Both the position numbers and the translations under genes were made by a program. From NCBI GenBank assembly GCA_963773605.1, contig CAVZBT010000010.1:434001-498000 (forward strand): a DNA stretch of 64,000 nt. The letters run 5' to 3'. The first letter of the stretch is position 1. Every line of letters starts with the position of its first letter. The stretch comes from CAVZBT01 sp963773605 (GTDB lineage Bacteria; Acidobacteriota; UBA6911). Shown here one piece after another: positions 43,388 to 52,478 of this stretch. The notes under the pieces are model-generated. The model had not been told where the DNA came from. It saw only the letters and a list, made by a program, of their open reading frames with translations, and ran no database searches.

Positions 43388-44839
43388 TTGAACTTGAGGA
43401 GCGCGGTTGAAATACGTGATTCTGTGAGGGCGCGCCAGATCTCGGCGCAGGAGGTGGCCGCCGCCGCCCTGCGGCGCATCGAAGCGGCCGAACCGAAACT
43501 TCAGGCCTTCCTCTCGGTGGACCCGGCTGGCGTACTCGTGCGGGCTGCCGAAGTCGACCGGCTCGTGGCGGAAGGAGAAGACCTTCCGCTGGCCGGGGTG
43601 CCGGTCGCCATCAAGGACAACATCTGTACGCGGGATGTGCGCACGACCTGCGGCTCCCGGATTCTGGAGCGCTATGTGCCGCCCTACAGCGCCACGGCCG
43701 TCGAGCGGCTCCAGTCCGCCGGGGCCGTCCTCATCGGGAAAACCAACTGCGACGAGTTCGCGATGGGGTCGTCCACCGAAAACTCGGCGTTCCAGGTCAC
43801 GCGCAACCCCTACGACCTGGAACGCGTAGCGGGGGGATCCAGCGGGGGGAGCGCGGTGTCGGTCGCAGCGGGGATGGCCACGCTCGCGCTCGGTTCCGAG
43901 ACCGGCGGCTCGGTGCGCCAGCCCGCCTCGTTCTGCAACGTCTTCGGGCTGAAACCCACGTACGGGCGGGTCTCGCGCTACGGCCTGGTGGCCTTCGCGT
44001 CTTCTCTCGACAACATCGGCGCCGTGGCCCACAGTGCCCGCGACGCCGCCCTGCTGCTCTCGGTCGTTGCCGGCCGCGACCCTATGGATTCGACCTCGGC
44101 CCCCGTTCCCGTGCCCCCCTACGCGGAAGAACTGGGTGCCCCGGTGCGCGGCCTGCGGCTTGGTGTTCCACGGGAGTTTTTCGGCCCGGGACTCGACCCG
44201 GAAGTGAACGGCATCATCGGCGGGGCGCTGCGAAACGCCGAACAGCTCGGCTGCGAACTGGTCGAGATTTCGCTTCCCCACACCGAGTACGCGATTGCCG
44301 ACTACTACATCATCGCTCCTGCCGAGGCCAGTTCGAATCTGGCGCGCTACGACGGCGTCCGCTTTGGTTACCGCGTCCCGCACCCGCAGGATCCCGCCGA
44401 AATGTACAAGTTGAGCCGCAGCGGCGGCTTCGGCCCCGAGGTCAAACGCCGCATCATGATCGGTACGTACGCGCTGTCTTCAGGCTATTACGAGGCGTAC
44501 TACGGCCGGGCGATGAAGGTGCGCACCTTGATCCGGCGGGACTACGAGCTGGTGTTCGGCAGAGTCGATGCGCTCCTGACGCCCGTGAGCCCGACGCCGC
44601 CGTTCAGGATCGGCGAAAAGATCAATGACCCGATCGCGATGTACCTCTCGGACATCTACACGGTGACCGCCAACCTGGCCGGCATCCCGGCCCTTTCGGT
44701 GCCGTGCGGCTTCACGCCGGGGGGGCTGCCGGTCGGTTTGCAGATCACGGGTAAAGCATTCGACGAAGCCACGCTCCTCCGGCTCGGGCACGCCTATTCC
44801 CAGGCGTTCCCCGTTTCCGCCCCACCGCTGAAGGCCTGA
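43388..44839 (+). CDS. gatA: Asp/Glu-tRNA amidotransferase subunit A
   Basis: 483 residues from TTG 43388, chosen because GGGGAG lies 6-7 nt upstream and the length fits GatA. The amidase catalytic triad is visible: Lys76 in VAIKDNICT, Ser151 in VAGGSSGGSA and Ser175 in SETGGSVRQPASFC. It releases ammonia from glutamine for transamidation of mischarged Asp-tRNA(Asn) or Glu-tRNA(Gln). gatB is not in the window. Because a GlnRS gene is also present, the main job is probably Asn-tRNA formation. Confidence 0.95.
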   Translation: MNLRSAVEIRDSVRARQISAQEVAAAALRRIEAAEPKLQAFLSVDPAGVLVRAAEVDRLVAEGEDLPLAGVPVAIKDNICTRDVRTTCGSRILERYVPPYSATAVERLQSAGAVLIGKTNCDEFAMGSSTENSAFQVTRNPYDLERVAGGSSGGSAVSVAAGMATLALGSETGGSVRQPASFCNVFGLKPTYGRVSRYGLVAFASSLDNIGAVAHSARDAALLLSVVAGRDPMDSTSAPVPVPPYAEELGAPVRGLRLGVPREFFGPGLDPEVNGIIGGALRNAEQLGCELVEISLPHTEYAIADYYIIAPAEASSNLARYDGVRFGYRVPHPQDPAEMYKLSRSGGFGPEVKRRIMIGTYALSSGYYEAYYGRAMKVRTLIRRDYELVFGRVDALLTPVSPTPPFRIGEKINDPIAMYLSDIYTVTANLAGIPALSVPCGFTPGGLPVGLQITGKAFDEATLLRLGHAYSQAFPVSAPPLKA

Positions 44840-44847
44840 GCGGGCAA

Positions 44848-44945
44848 GTGGGCCGCGTCGGCTCGCCGCGGCCCGTGGATTTTGCGAGTGCTCCGCCGGT
44901 TGTAGCTCGTTGGGGCGGGGGCGGGCCGACCCCGCCCACTTTGGC
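44848..44945. repeat. GC-rich intergenic repeat, family 2, copy c
   Basis: 44848-44874 is identical over 27 nt to 7085-7111. Then GTGGATTTTGC, TAGCTCGTTGGGGCGGGGGC and a self-pairing GGGCCGACCCCGCCCAC end. It lies between gatA and the following exported-protein gene. Confidence 0.7.
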
Positions 44946-45010
44946 CGGCTGCGGCTCATCGGGGTCGCACTTTTCCTCGCTCAGCTGGTGCGCTTAGCGG
45001 TTAGACGGGC

Positions 45011-45544
45011 ATGATATGCCAAAGTCTCGTATTGCTCGCCGTAACCGCGACGCTCGCCATGCAGTCACTCGGCGACGCGGCCCGCAAAGAAGCCGAGCGC
45101 CGGAAGGCGCTTCAAGAGCAGGGGGTCGAGGCGAAGGTCATTGACGCGGCCAACCCGCGGGATCTGGCTCGCAACGGCAATGTCACGGTGTCCTCCCCGG
45201 CGGCCGGTTCGGCGCGGGCGAGCCCCCCGGCCGTCCGCACGGCCAAACCCGACGTGCGGGTGCGAAGCGTCATCCAGAAACTCGACCGCGACATCCGTCA
45301 GGTCGAGGACCGGTTGGGTGCCCTGCGCCGCAAGGCCGACGCGGAGCGCTGGGCGCCGCCGCGCGCCGGGCCGGTGGCGCGGCGCGGCAGCGCGCTCCCG
45401 AACGAAGAGAAGATCCGGGAAGACATCGCCGGACTGGAGCTCAAGCTGAAGCGGCTGCGCGAAGATCGACTGGATGCCTACAATGATGCGCGCAAGGCCG
45501 GGCTGCTGCCCGGCGAGATCGACGGGAAGGGGATCACGCCCTAG
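45011..45544 (+). CDS. Exported coiled-coil protein of unknown function
   Basis: 177 residues. A short hydrophobic N-terminus (MICQSLVLLAVTATLAMQSL) acts as signal or anchor. A highly charged helix (GDAARKEAERRKALQEQG), an Ala/Ser/Pro linker and a second coiled coil (REDIAGLELKLKRLREDRLD) follow. The opening SLGDAARKEAERRKAL recurs in acidobacterial exported proteins of unknown role. No enzyme motif is seen. It converges on rsmI, with stop codons 2 nt apart. Confidence 0.6.
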   Translation: MICQSLVLLAVTATLAMQSLGDAARKEAERRKALQEQGVEAKVIDAANPRDLARNGNVTVSSPAAGSARASPPAVRTAKPDVRVRSVIQKLDRDIRQVEDRLGALRRKADAERWAPPRAGPVARRGSALPNEEKIREDIAGLELKLKRLREDRLDAYNDARKAGLLPGEIDGKGITP

Positions 45545-45546
45545 CG

Positions 45547-46428
45547 TCACTCGGCGCCGTCCTCCTTCTCTTCGAGCAGGCGACGGTAGGCCTCCTTGCG
45601 CGAGATACCGCGCTGTCGGGCGGCGGCCTTCAAAGCTTCGTTGCGGGACACGCCCGAGCGCGACATTTCACGGCTCACGTGTTCGCTCAGCGACGCGGGG
45701 TAGTCTTCCTGGGGCGGGGGGGCGGTCCCCCGATCCACGATGACGGTAATCTCGCCGCGCACCTGGGCGCGCGCATCGAGTTCCTCGAGGATCCGGGCGA
45801 GGGTTCCGCGGATCCACTCTTCGTGGATCTTGGTGAGTTCGCGCGCGAGGCACGCGCGCCGCGGGCCGAGGATCTCGAGCATGTCCGAAAGGGCCGCGAT
45901 AATCCGGTGGGGCGCTTCATAAAAGACGAGCGTCGCGGGAATCGCAACGAGTTCCTGCAGCCTGGTCCGCCGCTGCGACCTGCGCGAGGGAAGAAACCCG
46001 GCGAAGAAGAAACTGTCGCTCGGCAGGCCCGACCCCGCCAGCGCGGCGGTTGCGGCGGAAGGGCCCGGGACCGCGACGACCTCGATGTCGGCGTCCCGGC
46101 AGGCCGACACCAGCGCGTAACCCGGGTCCGACACCAGCGGCATGCCCGCGTCGCTGACCAGGGCGACACTCCTGCCGGCGCGCAGCGCGGCCACGAGCTG
46201 CGCGGCCCGCGTGGCTTCGTTGTGCTCGTGGTAGCTTTGCCGCGCCGTTTCGATGCCGTAGTGCGTCAGCAGGCGCGCCGTGTGGCGCGTGTCCTCGCAC
46301 GCGATCAAGTCCACTTCGCGCAGCACGCGCAGCGCGCGCAACGACAGGTCTTCCAGGTTGCCTATGGGGGTGCCGACGAGGAAAAGCCTTCCCGGTCGCG
46401 CTACCCCCTGCTGCCTCTCCTCCGACAA
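45547..46428 (-). CDS. rsmI: 16S rRNA 2'-O-ribose methyltransferase RsmI
   Basis: 293 residues from TTG 46428, with GGAG 8 nt upstream. It methylates C1402 of 16S rRNA. Marks are RLFLVGTPIGNLEDLSLRAL, the SAM-site SDAGMPLVSDPG, VVAVPGPSAATAALAGSGLP, FYEAPHRI and ARELTKIHEEW. The C-terminal tail is a helical, Arg/Glu-rich extension. It follows pdxJ by 33 nt on the same strand. Confidence 0.94.
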   Translation of the reverse strand: MSEERQQGVARPGRLFLVGTPIGNLEDLSLRALRVLREVDLIACEDTRHTARLLTHYGIETARQSYHEHNEATRAAQLVAALRAGRSVALVSDAGMPLVSDPGYALVSACRDADIEVVAVPGPSAATAALAGSGLPSDSFFFAGFLPSRRSQRRTRLQELVAIPATLVFYEAPHRIIAALSDMLEILGPRRACLARELTKIHEEWIRGTLARILEELDARAQVRGEITVIVDRGTAPPPQEDYPASLSEHVSREMSRSGVSRNEALKAAARQRGISRKEAYRRLLEEKEDGAE

Positions 46429-46461
46429 TTTCGCGGCTCCTGCCAGCCATGGCGCTCGGGC

Positions 46462-47208
46462 TCAGCGCCCCCTGGCGCTCCCCATAGCCTCGAGCATCTC
46501 CCTCACCGCCCGCTCCATCCCGACCAGGGCGGCGCGCGCGATGATGTTGTGGCCGATGTTGAGCTCCTCTATTTCCGGGATCTCCGAGATCAGCCGGACG
46601 TTGCGGTAGGTCAGCCCGTGTCCGGCCAGCACTTTGAGTCCTGACGCCGCGCCCCGGCGGGCGGCCTCGAGCACCTTCCGGTACTCGCGTTCCAGCGCCG
46701 TCCCGCCGATATCCGGGCTCCTCGGGCAGGTTTCCGAATAGGCCCGGGTATTCAGCTCGACCAGCCGCGCCCCGAGACTGAGGGCGGCATCGAGCTGGGC
46801 CGGCTCCGGATCGATGAAAAGGCTGACCTGGACCCCGGCGCCTTGCAGCGCCTCTGTCGCGGCGCGGACGGTCGCCACGTTCCGGAGCGCGTCGAGCCCC
46901 CCCTCGGTGGTGATCTCCCCTTCCCGTTCGGCGACGAGCGTTGCCTGGTCGGGCCGCAGCTCGAGCGCCGTGCGGACCATCTCGGGTGTCGAGGCCATCT
47001 CCAGATTCAGCCTCGTGGTAATCGATTCACGCAGCCGGCGCACGTCGGTGTCCGAGATGTGCCGCCGGTCCCCGCGCAGGTGGACGGTGATCCCGTCGGC
47101 GCCCGCGAGTTCGGCAAGCAAAGCGGCCGCCACCGGATCAGGCTCCGCCGCGTGGCGCGCCTGCCGAATGGTGGCGATGTGGTCGACGTTGACTCCCAGC
47201 TTCGTCAT
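46462..47208 (-). CDS. pdxJ: Pyridoxine 5'-phosphate synthase
   Basis: 248 residues, ATG 47208 with GAGGGG upstream. It condenses 3-amino-2-oxopropyl phosphate with DXP to PNP in the DXP-dependent vitamin B6 route. Typical PdxJ motifs are KLGVNVDHIATIRQARH, GADGITVHLRGDRRHISD, VSLFIDPEP, VELNTRAYSE and GHGLTYRNV. Upstream it diverges from glnS. Confidence 0.95.
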   Translation of the reverse strand: MTKLGVNVDHIATIRQARHAAEPDPVAAALLAELAGADGITVHLRGDRRHISDTDVRRLRESITTRLNLEMASTPEMVRTALELRPDQATLVAEREGEITTEGGLDALRNVATVRAATEALQGAGVQVSLFIDPEPAQLDAALSLGARLVELNTRAYSETCPRSPDIGGTALEREYRKVLEAARRGAASGLKVLAGHGLTYRNVRLISEIPEIEELNIGHNIIARAALVGMERAVREMLEAMGSARGR

Positions 47209-47390
47209 GGGGTTCCCCTCGATCTGAATTTCGCTCCTGAAAGCAGAAACCTAACACCACCACGGGGTTTCTCGCAAGCGGCCGCAAGATTGCGGGCGGC
47301 GTGTGTTATGATTTTTAGTTTGGCGGACGGCGACCTTGAGAAGAATTGTGCGTTCACGGAACTTTTTCGATTAAAGGATACCGGCCAGAT

Positions 47391-49139
47391 ATGGATGACA
47401 CCATCAAGCCCGCACCCATGACTGAACCCGCCGGCGCCCCGGGCGCCGAAGCCCCCGCCGCGCGCGACTTCATTCGGACCATTGTAGTCGAAGACCTCAA
47501 GAACAATAAACACGGCGGACGGGTCGCGACCCGGTTCCCGCCCGAACCGAACGGTTACCTGCACATCGGGCACGCCAAGTCGATCTGCCTCAATTTCGGG
47601 ATCGCGGCCGAGTTCGGGGGCAAGTGCAACTTGCGCTTCGACGACACGAACCCCGCGAAGGAGGACGTCGAGTACGTCGACGCGATCAAAGAAGACGTCC
47701 ACTGGCTCGGGTTCGACTGGGAAGACCGGCTCTACTATGCCTCCGACTATTTCGACCGTCTCTACGACTATGCCGTACGGTTGATCAGGGCGGGAAACGC
47801 ATACGTCGACAGCCTCGGCGCCGACGAGATCCGTGAGTACCGCGGCACCCTGACGGAGCCCGGGAAAGAAAGCCCTTACCGGAATCGTTCGATCGAGGAG
47901 AACCTCGACCTCTTCGAGCGGATGCGCGCCGGCGACTTCGACGACGGTGCGCACGTGCTGCGCGCGAAGATCGACATGACCTCGGGCAACGTGAACCTGC
48001 GCGATCCCATCCTCTACCGCATACGGCGCGTCAGCCACCACCGGACCGGCGACCAGTGGTGCATCTACCCCATGTACGATTTCGCCCACGCGTTGTCGGA
48101 TTCGATCGAGGGAATCACGCATTCGATCTGCACGCTCGAGTTCGAGGATCACCGGCCGCTCTACGACTGGTTCCTCGACGTGCTCCAGGTGGAAAAGCGC
48201 CCGCAGCAGATCGAGTTCGCCCGGCTGAATCTCAGCTACACGGTCATGAGCAAGCGCAAGCTGCTGCAGCTGGTCCAGGACCGCTATGTGGGCGGCTGGG
48301 ACGATCCGCGGATGCCGACCATCGGGGGGTTGCGGCGGCGCGGCTACACCCCGGAGTCGATGCGAAACTTCTGCGACCGGATCGGAGTCGCCAAACGGGA
48401 CAGCCTGGTCGACATGGCCCTCCTCGAGCACAGCATTCGCGAAGACCTGAACAAGCGCGCGCCGAGGGTCATGGCCGTGCTGCAGCCGCTGAAGGTTGTC
48501 ATCGACAACTTCCCGGAAGGCCAGGTGGAGGAAGTCGAAGCGGTCAACAACCCGGAAGACGCGGCTATGGGGACGCGGAAAGTGCCGTTTTCGCGGGTCC
48601 TTTACATCGAGCGCGAGGACTTCCGCGAGAACCCTCCCAGGAAGTTCTTCCGGCTGAGCCCGGGCAACGAGGTCCGGCTGCGATATGCCTACATCATCAA
48701 GTGCGTGGGGGTGGTGAAGGACGAAGCCACGGGTGAACCGGTCGAGTTGCACTGCACCTACGATCCGACGACCCGCAGCGGCCCCCACGGCCGCAGCGTC
48801 AAGGGAACCCTTCACTGGGTCTCGGCTGCCGACGCCGTCGACGCCGAGGTCCGCATCTACGACCGCCTCTTTTCAACAGAGGACCCGGGGGCGCAGGCCG
48901 ACGGGGACTGGAAGGCACAGCTCAACCCGCATTCACTCAAGGTCCTCTCCCGGTGCAAGCTGGAACCGAGCCTGACCGGCGCGGCGCCGGGGACACGGTT
49001 CCAGTTCGAGCGGCAGGGCTATTTCTGTGTGGACCCGGATTCCGGCAAGAACCGCCTGGTCTTCAACCGCACCGTTTCGCTGCGGGATACCTGGGCAAAG
49101 ATCGAAAAAGCGCAGGCCAAAGCAGGGGTAGAGGGGTAG
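47391..49139 (+). CDS. glnS: Glutaminyl-tRNA synthetase
   Basis: 582 residues from ATG 47391, with AAGGA 12 nt upstream. Class-I signature HIGH in PEPNGYLHIGHAKSICLNFG and MSK in YTVMSKRKLLQLV. Also TRFPPEPNGY, FDDTNPAKE and DWCIYPMYDFAHALSD-type GlnRS segments, with two C-terminal beta-barrels. It charges tRNA(Gln) directly, so the GatCA of this window is probably used for tRNA(Asn). TATGAT at 47306 may be its -10 box. Confidence 0.95.
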   Translation: MDDTIKPAPMTEPAGAPGAEAPAARDFIRTIVVEDLKNNKHGGRVATRFPPEPNGYLHIGHAKSICLNFGIAAEFGGKCNLRFDDTNPAKEDVEYVDAIKEDVHWLGFDWEDRLYYASDYFDRLYDYAVRLIRAGNAYVDSLGADEIREYRGTLTEPGKESPYRNRSIEENLDLFERMRAGDFDDGAHVLRAKIDMTSGNVNLRDPILYRIRRVSHHRTGDQWCIYPMYDFAHALSDSIEGITHSICTLEFEDHRPLYDWFLDVLQVEKRPQQIEFARLNLSYTVMSKRKLLQLVQDRYVGGWDDPRMPTIGGLRRRGYTPESMRNFCDRIGVAKRDSLVDMALLEHSIREDLNKRAPRVMAVLQPLKVVIDNFPEGQVEEVEAVNNPEDAAMGTRKVPFSRVLYIEREDFRENPPRKFFRLSPGNEVRLRYAYIIKCVGVVKDEATGEPVELHCTYDPTTRSGPHGRSVKGTLHWVSAADAVDAEVRIYDRLFSTEDPGAQADGDWKAQLNPHSLKVLSRCKLEPSLTGAAPGTRFQFERQGYFCVDPDSGKNRLVFNRTVSLRDTWAKIEKAQAKAGVEG

Positions 49140-49220
49140 GGGGATCGAGGAACATGCGATCTCCGATGCTCCGTTAGCCAGATCCCGGGAAACGGGCTCC
49201 GATCCCGACCTCAAAGCGCC

Positions 49221-49415
49221 AAGTGCGGCGGCTCGACGCCGCCGCTACGCGGGTCCGACCGTGTCCTTTGGTGTCTTCCGCCTAAAATGCATATAAAGTT
49301 CAGGCGAGTTGCCGCACTCCAGGTTGCGCTGTGCCACTACGGCCGCGATTCCGGCGATGAAGCCGGCGCCGAGGCGCCGCCCGGGAAAGCGGCGTCGAGC
49401 CGCCGCACTCCAAAT
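49221..49415. repeat. Intergenic hairpin repeat, family 1, copy R5 (long form)
   Basis: AAGTGCGGCGGCTCGACGCC (left) and AAAGCGGCGTCGAGCCGCCG (right, from 49386) are inverted. The body has TGTCCTTTGGTGTCTTCCGC, CACTACGGCCGCGATTCCGG and the hairpin GGCGCCGAGGCGCCGCC, matching R1 and, inverted, R3 and R6. It lies between the convergent glnS and gltX. Confidence 0.88.
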
Positions 49416-49425
49416 CCACCCACCT

Positions 49426-50934
49426 TCAGTCGCGCGGGCCGAAGAGCTGTTCGTACCTTGACTCGAGGATTTTCTGCTTCTTTCCGGAAATGCCCCCCAG
49501 CGCCTCGAGCGCGCGCCTCAGCCGTATCCGGACCAGGTCCGGTCCCAGCAGTTCCATCGACTGGAACAGGGGCGGCGCGGCCTCCGCGCCCGCCACGGCG
49601 ATGTAGAACGGCCGGGTCAGGTCGCGCAGCTTGATGTCCAACTTCTCCGCGGTTTCCCTGAAAACCGCTTCGATGGCTGCGCCGCCGAAGTCCTGCTGCT
49701 GGTCCAGCCGCCACAGGACAAGCTGCACGATCGCCGCCATCTCTTCGGGGGCTTTGTCCTTGAGGGCCAGCTTCGACGCGTCGAGCGGTACCGCGTCGGC
49801 GAAAAAGAAAGCCGTCAGGTAGCCCCAGTCCGAGAGTGTCTCCAGGCGCGGCTGGACCAGCGGGATGATCCGGTCGATCATCCGTGGGTTGAGCGCCCAG
49901 GCCTCCAGCGCCTGGCGCAGGCGTGGCGTGTCGTAGTTTTCGCGGACGTATCGACCGTTGAGCCAGCGCAGTTTCTGGATGTCAAACACCGGTCCCCCGA
50001 GTGAAACGTTTTCGAGGCGGAAGCCCGCCGCAAACTCGGCGAGGGTAAACTTTTCATCCCCCTCGGCCCTCGCCCACCCCATCAGGCCCAGGAAGTTCAC
50101 CAGCGCCTCGGGCAAAAACCCGGCGCGGCGATAGTAGTTGATGGACGTCGGGTTCTTGCGCTTCGAGAGCTTGGACCGGTTGGCGTCGTTGTTGCGCAGC
50201 AACGGCAGATGGCAGAACACCGGCGGTTCCCAGCAGAAGTACTGGTACAGCAGCAGGTGCTTGGGGACGGAGTTGATCCACTCCTCGCCGCGAATGACGT
50301 GCGAGATGCCCATCAGGTGGTCGTCGACAACATTGGCAAGGTGATAGGTTGGGAACCCGTCGGATTTGAGCAGCACCTGATCGTCGATCAGCTCCCATTC
50401 CTTGCGGATCTCGCCGCGGAGCAGGTCGTTCATGACGCACTCGCCGGTTTCAGGCACCTTCATCCGCACGACGAACGGCTCGCCGGCATCGGCCCTGCGC
50501 GCGGCTTCGGCGCGATCGACGGTGCGGCAGAAACGGTCGTAGCCGGGGAAGGCCTTCTTGTCGCGGTTCTCGGTGCGCATCCGGTCGAGGCGTTCGCGGG
50601 TGCAGAAGCACCGGTAGGCGTGGCCCGCGTCCAGAAGTTCCCGGACGTGCTCCCGGTAGAGCTCGGTGCGCTCGCTCTGCCGATACGGCGCGTGAGGCCC
50701 GCCCACGTCCGGCCCCTCGTCCCAGGTCAACCCGAGCCATCGCAGCGAGCTCAGGATGGCCTCTTCCGACTGGCGCGTCGACCGCGCCTGGTCGGTGTCT
50801 TCGATCCGGAGGATGAACTGGCCGCCGTGGCTGCGGGCGAACGCGTAGTTGAACAGGGCCTGGTAGGCGGTCCCGAGGTGCGGATCCCCCGTAGGCGACG
50901 GCGCCACTCGTACTCGTACAGGTTGTTTGGCCAT
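49426..50934 (-). CDS. gltX: Glutamyl-tRNA synthetase
   Basis: 502 residues. It charges tRNA(Glu) for protein synthesis and for HemA. Class-I signatures are VAPSPTGDPHLGTAYQALFN (HLGT in the HIGH position) and SKLSKRKNPTSI (KMSKS-like). Also GQFILRIEDTDQARST, WEL-IDDQVLLKSDGFPTYH and GEEWINSVPKH. The start is ATG 50934 rather than 50943, because a -10 hexamer lies exactly 7 nt upstream of it. Confidence 0.95.
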   Translation of the reverse strand: MAKQPVRVRVAPSPTGDPHLGTAYQALFNYAFARSHGGQFILRIEDTDQARSTRQSEEAILSSLRWLGLTWDEGPDVGGPHAPYRQSERTELYREHVRELLDAGHAYRCFCTRERLDRMRTENRDKKAFPGYDRFCRTVDRAEAARRADAGEPFVVRMKVPETGECVMNDLLRGEIRKEWELIDDQVLLKSDGFPTYHLANVVDDHLMGISHVIRGEEWINSVPKHLLLYQYFCWEPPVFCHLPLLRNNDANRSKLSKRKNPTSINYYRRAGFLPEALVNFLGLMGWARAEGDEKFTLAEFAAGFRLENVSLGGPVFDIQKLRWLNGRYVRENYDTPRLRQALEAWALNPRMIDRIIPLVQPRLETLSDWGYLTAFFFADAVPLDASKLALKDKAPEEMAAIVQLVLWRLDQQQDFGGAAIEAVFRETAEKLDIKLRDLTRPFYIAVAGAEAAPPLFQSMELLGPDLVRIRLRRALEALGGISGKKQKILESRYEQLFGPRD

Positions 50935-50941
50935 GGATGTC

Positions 50942-50947
50942 ATTCTA
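50942..50947 (-). promoter_or_regulatory. -10 box for a probable leaderless gltX mRNA
   Basis: On the minus strand TAGAAT ends 7 nt before ATG 50934, and no ribosome site lies between. The -35 region has no match. Confidence 0.4.
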
Positions 50948-51047
50948 TCTTACTCGGGATAAAAGTGGGCGGGGCGGAAGTGGGCGGGGGCTTGAGCTGA
51001 CGCATGGCCTTCTCAAGCTTGGTCCGGGCTTCGAATGTTGCGCCGCG

Positions 51048-51182
51048 ATTTGGAAGTGCGGCGGCTCGCCTGAGCTTCATACGCATCTTCGGGGCCCAGA
51101 CACCGAAGCCAAGGACAGAAGCGGCCGGCGGGGGCGCCCAGGAGTCGCCCACACAGCGGCGTCGAGCCGCCGCACTCCAAAC
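51048..51182. repeat. Intergenic hairpin repeat, family 1, copy R6 (long form)
   Basis: ATTTGGAAGTGCGGCGGCTC at the left, CAGCGGCGTCGAGCCGCCGC and ACTCCAAA at the right. The body (GCCTGAGCTTCATACGCATC, then GACACCGAAGCCAAGGAC) matches R5 read on the opposite strand. It lies between the divergent gltX and MgtE-domain genes. Confidence 0.85.
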
Positions 51183-51256
51183 AAGCCGACCGCTTGGCCC
51201 ACTCGCAACCGGCCGGGAATAGTTGTACTCTGGCAGACTGTCTGAGGGAGACCGAC

Positions 51257-52475
51257 ATGGTCCATCTGTCCGAGGTTCTGGGTCTCGCTGCCCTGGATGC
51301 CGACAATCGCCGGGTCGGGAAGCTGCACGACCTTCAAATCGACCCGATGACCGGGCTCATTCGGTACCTCCATGTGCGCCGGGGCCGCATCTCGCAAGTT
51401 TACCCGTGGAGCGCCGTCGAGGCCTTCTCCCCGGAGACGCGCAAGCTGGAATTGTCCGGGGGCGCGCAGCCGCTGCCCGAGGTCCCCGGCGAGCTGATCC
51501 TGCTGGCGCGCGACGTGCTCGACCGGCAGATCATCGACACGAGCGGGCGCAAAGTGGTGCGGGTCAACGACGTCCTCCTGGAGTTCACCTCGTCGGGCCT
51601 CTACGTGCGGCGGGTCGAGGTCGGGCTCGCCGGAGCGGTCCGCCGCCTGATGGCGGGGATCCTCTCTCCCCGGCTGGTCCGCCACCTGGCGGGCGGGATG
51701 TCCGAGCGCGGCATATCCTGGGATTACGTGGGGCTGGTCGAGCCGGAATTCGCGCAGATCCGGCTGAAGGTGCACCAGCAGCTGGCCCGCATGCACCCGG
51801 CGGACGTCGCCGACATCCTCGAAGACCTCGGCCGCATGCAACGCAAGGAACTGGTCTCCATCATGGGCACCGAGACGGCAGCCCAGGCGCTCTCGGAAGT
51901 TGACCCGCCGGTACAGGCGACGGTGGTGGAGGACATGCAGGTGGACCACGCCGCGGACCTGCTCGAGGAGATGCAGCCCGACGAGGCCGCGGACATCCTC
52001 GGCGACCTCCCGGAGGAGCGTTCCGAGGCCCTGCTCCAGGCGATGGAGAAAGAGGAAGCCGAAGATGTCCGGGAACTGCTCAGCTTCGACGACGACACCG
52101 CCGGCGGCCTGATGACGACCGATTTCTTCAAGGCCGACCCGGCGTGGACGATCGGCGCAACCCTGGCTGCCCTGCGCGACGCCGACCCGGACCTGCTCGG
52201 CGAGATGGATGAAATCCCGGTGACGGACTCCTCCAACCGGCTGGTCGGGATGGTCCCTCTCGTGCGGATGCTGCGCAGGCCGCCCGAAGAAAAGGTCACC
52301 GCCGCGATGCGCCGCGACGCGCGCGCCGTGCTGCCCGACCGCGCCGCTCAGCGAGGTCGTCGAGCGGTTCGAGAAATACCACCTGCGGGGGCTCGCGGTC
52401 ACCGACCAGTTCGGTTTCCTCGCCGGCCTGATTACGATCGAGGATCTGTTTAGCCGCCTGGCCCAGAGGTTCTGA
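51257..52475 (+). CDS. PRC-barrel/MgtE-N/CBS protein, one frameshift as read
   Basis: ATG 51257 with GAGGGAG upstream. Residues about 1-170 hold two PRC-barrel-like units (VGKLHDLQIDPMTGLIRYLH; RQIIDTSGRKVVRVNDVLLE). About 175-290 is the MgtE N superhelical domain (LARMHPADVADILEDLGRMQ; HAADLLEEMQPDEAADILGD; TAGGLMTTDF). Two CBS motifs follow. At 52337 one extra G breaks the frame; past it the frame reads TAPLSEVVERFEKYHLRGLA and ends FSRLAQRF, completing the second CBS motif. With one base removed it has 405 aa. It lacks the MgtE channel. The transporter gene follows at 3 nt. Confidence 0.85.
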
Positions 52476-52478
52476 CCG

